DNA from: Asterias rubens | Taxonomy: Eukaryota; Echinodermata; Asteroidea; Forcipulatida; Asteriidae | Assembly (NCBI RefSeq): GCF_902459465.1 | Contig: NC_047068.1 | Coordinates: forward strand, 5,704,001-5,768,000 | Length of the DNA: 64,000 bases | Reading direction: 5' to 3' | Shown here: positions 57,535 to 64,000 of the stretch, piece after piece | Layout of the letters: each line of letters opens with the position of its first letter | How positions within the stretch are numbered: the first letter of the stretch is position 1 | The notes under the pieces: model-generated | The model's database searches: none | Seen by the model: the letters and a program-made list of their open reading frames with translations, nothing else | Told to the model about the DNA's origin: nothing | Program-made: the position numbers and the translations under genes

Positions 57535-58458
57535 ATGAATTTCAAGTTGATGCTGATGTTGGCCGTGGTGTCCACCGCGACTGCATTTTCATCTGCTGAT
57601 GAAGAAATTGAGCCCGTTGATTGCCCGAGCAAGTTTAGTTATACCCCGTATCAACGTAAGTATACCAGCAGCCTACTGCGTAAAGTGTGCCCGATCAGAA
57701 CTATCGTAAAACTCTTGGTATTCCAAATTGTAATGTCGAACAGTATTTAAAAAAAAAATCCATGATGTAGCCTACTTTATAAGGCACCACTCTCAATTGC
57801 AAAAACTTGTCATATACCTGTATTGTGCAGTACATGTTTCTGCAGTTCAGGTAGTGGACATTGCCACTATAAAGAATGGTGTTGTTGGCGCTTTGGCCTA
57901 CACATAACATGAGCGCTCTTGACAGAATAATATTTGAACTAACTTTTGCACGTCAGGCACTTTTACACGGATCATTATCTTCCAGTACGCGCTAATCCAC
58001 CAATCAGATGATCGAACTACTAGGGGGATAAAAACATATCTCATAATGTATATTTGTTTAAATTTTTATAAATCTTTTTATCTTGTTTCTTAATTTTTTT
58101 AGATTTTGAGAAAATAAAAAATACGATGCCGTTCTTTATGTTTCACTCTGCAGAGACTTACACTATTTGTCTGACACCAGACAAATTTGCGCCAAATGAA
58201 AGGCAGTCTGCACAAGCCTACTGTGAGGCTATTGCTTCGTTGCTCTGTTCTCTGGAGCAGATGAAAGACGTTTGGGATGGGGCTTACTACAGTGACTCAC
58301 GTTGGGGCATGTACGACACGGCGAACCGTGATGCCCGAGTTACTGAGTGCGGTAAATACGCTGGAGATGAATGCTATAGTGAAATTTACTTAACTACTTA
58401 CGTCATCCCGAACACTCCCCGCCCTTCCGCCAAGCAACCTGCTTATTGCTGTAGCTAG
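57535..58458 (+). CDS. Small secreted cysteine-rich protein, unrecognised
   Basis: Two exons, 57535-57655 and 58103-58458 (TAG), joined phase 1 across a GTAAGT/TTTTTTTAG intron, encode 158 aa. The N-terminus MNFKLMLMLAVVSTATAFS is a good signal peptide with cleavage probably near residue 18-20. The mature part is acidic at first (SADEEIEPVDC) and holds eight cysteines (DC, IC, YC, LC, EC, EC and a final CC), enough for four disulphides. Other visible blocks are DGAYYSDSRWGMYDTANRD and GKYAGDECYSEIYLTTYVI. I recognise no family. A strong acceptor (gttttgtttcag) lies directly before the ATG, so a non-coding first exon further upstream is likely; an in-frame ATG at 57502 would remove the signal-peptide start. 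The LINE 3' end is only about 100 bp upstream. AATAAA follows at 58518. Confidence 0.8.
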
Positions 58459-58517
58459 TCAAAGAAATACTTTATGTGGACAAATTAACGTTTTCCGAAA
58501 ATATAGAACAAACTGAA

Positions 58518-58629
58518 AATAAAGCTCCCCAACGGTAACCCCAGATAATCAATTATCTTGTTATTGAGTAAGTCATTAAACAGCCCACTGAATTACCATA
58601 AACGTTATATCTTGTGACAACTAAATAAA
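58518..58629 (+). other. Candidate polyadenylation signals
   Basis: AATAAA occurs at 58518-58523 and 58624-58629, 60 and 166 bp after the stop codon of the secreted-protein gene. Confidence 0.5.
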
Positions 58630-58969
58630 TATGTAACATTAAGGTTGAACAAATGTTTTTGAACAAACTTTGCGTTCAAAGCAGCGTGTCACAAAATCTT
58701 GGGATTGATTAATGCTTATAGTGTATAACTTTATCAATTGTTTTAACATAAAAATCGTGTCACACAATTACTAAAAAAATTGTTTATTGTTCATAAGCAT
58801 ATACATGTACTCTTATGTTTGAAAGAAAACAAATTCTATTTCCAGAATAAAGTCAATAATTGTGTCCGTGCTGGTACGTATTGTGTTTGGTTTGATGTTG
58901 AATCGTACGAATGCTTGAAACTTGATTTGATTTTAAGGTCAAACTTGTTGGTCATTTCCAACATGTACT

Positions 58970-59299
58970 TTAAAGCCATTGGACACTTTCGGTAAACAGT
59001 GTTGTCCAAGGCCCACACTTCGTGTATCACAATTTATATATAAAAATAACAAACCTGTGAAAATTTAGGCTCATTCGGTCATCGGAACCGGGAGAAAATA
59101 ACGGGAAAACCCACCCTTGTTTCCGCACGTTTCTCCGTGTCAGGACATGTGTTTAAAATAAATCCGTAATTCTCGATATCGAGAATTGATATTGTTTTAA
59201 TGTTTTTTCAAAAAGTAAAGCATTTCATGGAATAATATTTCAAGAGAAGTCTTTCACCATTGCCTTCTGTAAACCCTGTAAGTTATTTGTAAATCTGTG

Positions 59300-59331
<32 letters not shown>

Positions 59332-59371
59332 GGGGGGGGGGGGGGGTACCGAAAGTGTCCAATGGCTTTAA
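58970..59371. mobile_element. TTAA-flanked MITE (family B)
   Basis: Opens ttaaagccattggacacttt and cggta, and closes taccgaaagtgtccaatggc and TTTAA. Inside lies the palindrome ttctcgatatcgagaa and, near 59307-59347, about 24 T followed by about 14 G. The ends resemble family A but are distinct. Confidence 0.88.
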
Positions 59372-59806
59372 ACAATGCGAGAACGAAAACCTGCGGACTG
59401 TGTGTACATTCTTAAGGACAAGCCATATGTTTGATTAATATAAGTCACTTATAAGTCACTTATTTCACTTTTATGATGAGATATAACCACGGCAAAGATC
59501 CTTTGGTTTTTGGAACCATATCGACTGTTTTTATCCTATATACTATAGTTGTACATGTAAACAAATACCTGTGAACATTTCCCTTAAAACGGTGGTCGCG
59601 TTTTTGAGAGATCGTCGAAACTCCAGAGCTTATAATGTCCACGTACAAGAAGTAGAATCCCTAGTATGAATAATCAATCTGAGAAGCGTTACCACGGTAA
59701 CACTTCGTATATCCAAAAGTGATATCTTTTAACATAACTGAAGTTTATTGAAAACACTCTGAGGTTTTGCGGGTCGTTCGAGCTCCTTCTCTTCCTTCCT
59801 ACATGA

Positions 59807-60333
59807 TGCAATACAGAATCCAAGGACTTGTCCTTGGAAGATTACGTAACTGTGCGGTTTATGAAAAGTTTTCAGCAGCAGCCATTATAGTTTGGAATCT
59901 GAAACTACTGTGTATAATGGTCGAATTTAAATCCAACATTGTGTCTCCCTCATGTCGGTATACCTTTTGTAAATTCCCAACAGATAACTGCTTGACTAGA
60001 CTGTTTTATCTTGTTGCAAATCAGCTCTGTCTCCACTACACAATTTATCATAACAATGAACTGAGAAAGCATCACCAATGTAGTTCATAAAATTTCATAG
60101 TTAAATTTATTTCCACTCAATCATTTAAAATTACAAAATACAACTTTACAGGAGAAACAAATTAATAGAGACCCCGCACCCCCAATTTGTGAACATGTAC
60201 ATACATGAGTACTTATGAGAATGGACTGAAATAATTGAAAACTAGTTACACATGAAAAGACACTCAGACAAAACACAACAGGACAACACAGTAACAAATT
60301 TTATAACAATCTATTGAAACTTGAACTATTCTT
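59807..60333. repeat. Long dispersed repeat F, copy 3
   Basis: Runs from tgcaatacagaatccaagga to the MITE at 60334, parallel to 44603-45137 with small changes. Confidence 0.88.
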
Positions 60334-60715
60334 TTAAGGCACTGGACACGTTTAGTAATTTTCAAAGACCCGAGTCTTCTCACTTGGTGTATCCCAACTG
60401 AATGTGTTAAATGACAACTGTGAAAATCTTGGGCTCAATCGGTCGTCGAAGTTGCAAGAGAATAATTAAAGAAAAAAACGCCCTTAATTGTGGCACAAGT
60501 TGTGTGATTTCAGATGCCTGAACTCGAGACCTCAAAATCAAGTTAAAATATTTTAGTGAGAAATAACTTATTTCTCGAAAACGACGTTATACCTCAGAAG
60601 AAGCAGTTTCTCACAATGTTTTATCCTACCAACATATCTCCATTGATAACTTACAAGCAAGTTTTTATGCTAACAATTATTTTGAGTAAAAACCAATTGT
60701 ATCTAGTGCCTTTAA
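60334..60715. mobile_element. TTAA-flanked MITE (family A variant), complete
   Basis: Opens ttaaggcactggacacgttt and closes attgtatctagtgcctttaa. It directly follows repeat F, as at 45138. Confidence 0.85.
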
Positions 60716-60716
60716 A

Positions 60717-61200
60717 TGCAGAGTCGTGGGTTCCAACACCACCCTAGGAGATAATATCTGGGTTCCAACACCACCCTAGGAGATAATATCTGGGTTCCAA
60801 CACCACCCTAGGAGATAATATGCAGAGTCGTGGGTTCCAACACCACCCTAGGAGATAATATGCAGAGTCGTGGGTTCCAACACCACCCTAGGAGATAAGC
60901 AGAGTCGTGGGTTCCAACACCACCCTAGGAGATTTAAATGCAGAGTCGTGGGTTCCAACACCACCCTAGGAGATTTAAATGCAGAGTCGTGGGTTCCAAC
61001 ACCACCCTAGGAGATTTAAATGCAGAGTCGTGGGTTCCAACACCACCCTAGGAGATAAGCAGAGTCGTGGGTTCCAACACCACCCTAGGAGATTTAAATG
61101 CAGAGTCGTGGGTTCCAAAACCACCCTGGGAGATAATATCTGTGGATTTAAATGCAGAGTCGTGGGTTCCAACACCACCCTATGAGATAATATCTGTGGA
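60717..61200 (+). repeat. SINE B-box-like minisatellite, 12 units
   Basis: The core gtgggttccaacaccaccct and aggaga occurs 12 times, with spacers of three types (taatatctg, taatatgcagagtc, tttaaatgcagagtc), giving irregular periods of about 30-42 bp. The core resembles the B-box of SINE family 2 (cgtgggttcgaatcccacc), and tail-like text follows (ttcttcatccctgat). Confidence 0.92.
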
Positions 61201-62937
61201 TTTTCCTTCACAAACGGTGATTTAGGATGGGTTACAAAACCAATATTCTTCATCCCTGATAGACACATTCCTACACCTATTAAAATAAGTTAACATCAGG
61301 ATTTAACTAAACTACCAGAGGGTGGATAATATATCGATAACTAAACATCCCTAGAACATAACACAATGTGTTCTAAACTACTGTCAGTTTGGTGGGATAC
61401 CGTCTACTTATACGATTTCTGTAATGCACAAATAATAAGCTTATACTCGAATACTTGAATGAAGATCACGAAGGTCCATTTATGGATATCTTTTGGCTAA
61501 AATGAAACCAAACTACTGTTTCAATCTCAACACTGAAGCCGCGGCGCAGTAACATGACTTTAGCTATGGTGATGACAAAAGCTAGGAAGTATTTCAATGC
61601 CGTAGCCCGTAGCCACTGAATGCAGAATGGGATTCCTATGGTTAGGCCGTACTATTGAGCAGTACGTACAATACAAGTTCATTACTTATTTTTCTGTTAG
61701 TAAAACAGATGGAATCCCGTTTATATATAATTTGTGTGTACAAAGCTTGTACGTGTAGCTCCATGTTAGACTTGGATGTATACCAATAATCATATTATTA
61801 TGCATGTACAGAAATCAATTTTTTTTTAATTTTTATTTGGTGGGATTATCTTAAACGTCACGAAACACTGTCTAAGTGGAATCTATTTCTATATTGACCC
61901 ATTTTCCAATCTTTCTAACAACATTAAAACATCTGAAAGCATTTAAAAAGTATACTAAGGATGATTTAAAAAGTACATTAAGGGTGATTTAAAAGCATTC
62001 CATAAAATGTCAGCATTCTTTCGATTGCTTCAGTAAAAACTTAATCACTACAAATCACAAATAATTTTGGCATTATTGACAGATATTTACAATTCATTAC
62101 ATTAAAGATTGCTTCTCATGATAAATTTGAATCAACAAATTAGAAGCTCTTGCTGTTTTATTAGCAAATCCATTACAAAGCATATACAAAATAACCCGAT
62201 TGTTTAAAATCAATATTTACAAATATTTTCTGCGACCTGTAAAGTTTGAAAAGACTAACTTCAACTTTTACTGAGAGCTCGTAAAAAAAAAAAAAAAAAC
62301 TTTCCTCCATTTCATAGTTGATAATGTAATGCTTATGAGCAGAACATGGTAATCAAACAATTAATTTGCGAAAACAAAATAATATTTTAGCACAACTTAT
62401 TAATTATTTATCGGATCTGAATACTTTCTAATTACGAAATTGAAGCATGAACTTCCCTTAAAAGGAAATGTGCCAGGAGCTTGCTTACTTTTATCTAAAA
62501 TGTACATCACTAAGAAAATTTAAAACATTTTTAAAGTAGAATGCTGAGTCATAAAGTATTGTTAATCCTTTATGCGTAAATTTGTTCATTGCTGTAGACA
62601 ACATTAACAGTACATTAACTCTTGTACGTCAAGACTTCATTGAATAATTAAAACTTTAAGTCAAAACACAAAAATAGACTTGTAAACAAAGTTATGAAGT
62701 GCTTTAGATTGCAGCTTTTAAAGCAATCTCATTTACGTTTAAAACATACGATGATAAGCCTAGATAGATTAAAAAATTTAACATTTGTATAAAACAGCCT
62801 TTGATTGTTGCATTCAAAAAACTGGTTTCGATAAATTCATCCATAATTTGAATTGTTTAAATGATCACCTTTACTGAAGTTTTAATGAACAGTCCTACTG
62901 AATCTGTTCAAAAACATAAGATTTGTTGAATTCAATC
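61201..62937 (-). other. AT-rich stretch, probable 3' UTR at its upper end
   Basis: Little repeated DNA is seen. The part just below 62938 is probably the 3' UTR of the minus-strand gene whose last exon is at 62938-63022; minus-strand AATAAA candidates lie near 62154 and 61832. No other gene is supported. Confidence 0.4.
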
Positions 62938-63022
62938 CTATAACGTTGTTCTTGGTGGTTCAAATTCCTCTGTGCTAACTGGCCATGGGTTTTCGTAACT
63001 ATTAATCTCAGCAACGGTAGAC
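62938..63022 (-). CDS. Last coding exon of an unidentified gene (5'-partial)
   Basis: After a good acceptor (gatttgttatcttgcag on the minus strand) the frame reads STVAEINSYENPWPVSTEEF and a short tail ending RTTL before TAG. One base at the 5' side completes a split codon. The hydrophilic tail looks like a cytoplasmic C-terminus, but I do not recognise the protein. The preceding exons must lie beyond 64000 or are not recognisable in 63023-64000. Confidence 0.55.
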
Positions 63023-64000
63023 CTGCAAGATAACAAATCAAAGACAAATTAGTTGTTGAAATTACAAAAACCAGAAACTATCTGTGATTTGGTTAGAAGA
63101 GATCTATCATCTTAAAAGTCTGAAATCACCCTAGTGTCTTTGTTCTATTACATTTTGTATTTTGATTTGTGTGCTGATTTCAGTTATATAGATCTTTATC
63201 GAGGTGTGATCATCTTGATTTTACTCCATTCTAACTCATTAACAAACTGAGGCTTGACGAAATAATAGTCTGGTGCCATGCGCAAGAATTTTTAGCATTC
63301 ATTACTATATTGGAATCAGGGAACATGACCAAGATGGTTACCTTTTCAGTACTTTGTACCAATTAGTTCTACACTTCATGTTATATGCCATCTTTTTCTC
63401 GATGGCATTTTTGTTTTACTACTGTTTATTTTGATCAACAATTATTTTAATTCTGTGGTCTTAAGGATATTTGTGTAAACAGTATGTGACTCAAATATAA
63501 CATAAAAAGTTCAATCAATACACAAATTAGGAGCAAGGTCCGGGATTGGGTGGTGGTGTCGATTGGATGGAAAAAGGTGAAAGTGAGCAAATTGAGATGA
63601 AGGTAACATTTAACACCATAAGGGGAAGGTTTTAAAATCAAGGCTATGACTTTGGCTTCGGCTTCTAGTAGCCTTGACAACTAATATAAATTCAAGGTAG
63701 CCACAGCTGTTGCCGTTAAATCAGATAACATCTCACAATTTTTAAAATTGGAAATATAAAAAAGCCAGCACCATGCAGAAAAATTGCCCAAATCAACAAA
63801 GTGAAATAGGGAGGGTGGATAAACTATTAAACTGCAACACCAAAAGGGATTGGATGCAAAGGAAATGTACACCTTTGGTAATTTCTTTCAATAATAATGT
63901 GCTCATAAAACCACTGACTTGAACTGAAACCAAAAAGTTTCTGCGGTTCTTTGCTAGACGATTAGATAGGGACAAAAACATGGACAAAAACATTAACAAG
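63023..64000. other. Probable intron of the minus-strand gene
   Basis: No exon with clear coding character was found. A small inverted repeat (tcaaggcta and tagccttga) spans about 63638-63678. Confidence 0.4.

Noticed and set aside
59767..60090. A 107-codon frame in repeat F as a gene
   Set aside because: The parallel copy at 44603-45137 has indels that break the frame, and it resembles no known family.

Overview
The window is nuclear DNA of an animal, most likely a sea star (Asteroidea). Three things support this. The genes are split by long introns with GT/AG boundaries. The proteins (LCMT1, IQCE, a METTL27-type methyltransferase) are bilaterian families. The AT-rich non-coding DNA is packed with MITEs, tRNA-derived SINEs and LINE fragments of the kind seen in echinoderm genomes. 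The taxon is an inference; no sequence search was run.

Layout. (1) 663-8616, plus strand: LCMT1, the PP2A leucine carboxyl methyltransferase, lacking only its first coding exon(s). One intron carries a perfect ATT microsatellite of about 206 bp and another an array of about 21 copies of a 97-bp satellite. (2) 8617-15188: LCMT1 3' UTR and intergenic DNA between two convergent genes. (3) 31400-15189, minus strand: a complete 20-exon IQCE gene (748 codons plus stop) with MITEs and SINEs in its introns. (4) 43656-33506 and 51348-47134, minus strand: two tandem paralogues of a METTL27/WBSCR27-like SAM methyltransferase, each 5 exons and 242 aa, with identical exon phases; exon 3 is identical at the DNA level. 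The introns of the first copy hold tandem arrays, a 5S-rRNA-derived segment, hairpin arrays and a LINE. (5) 51990-53584: a G+C-rich, decayed gag-like retroelement ORF on the minus strand, then a short TTA-flanked MITE. (6) 53990-57432: a decayed L1/Tx1-like LINE on the plus strand, interrupted by a perfect 48-bp foldback. (7) 57535-58458, plus strand: a two-exon gene for a small secreted protein with eight cysteines that I do not recognise. (8) 58970-61200: MITEs and a 12-copy minisatellite resembling a SINE B-box. (9) 63022-62938, minus strand: the last coding exon of an unidentified gene, with a probable long AT-rich 3' UTR below it.

The genes do not form a pathway. LCMT1 and IQCE are convergent. 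The METTL27-like pair is a local tandem duplication whose copies differ strongly in what has inserted into their introns. No CRISPR array, operon or intact autonomous mobile element was found. The most notable signals are the mosaic divergence of the methyltransferase pair, the hairpin array abutting a 5' splice site, two perfect foldbacks of about 50 bp, and the 5S-derived segment inside a 1.25-kb tandem repeat.
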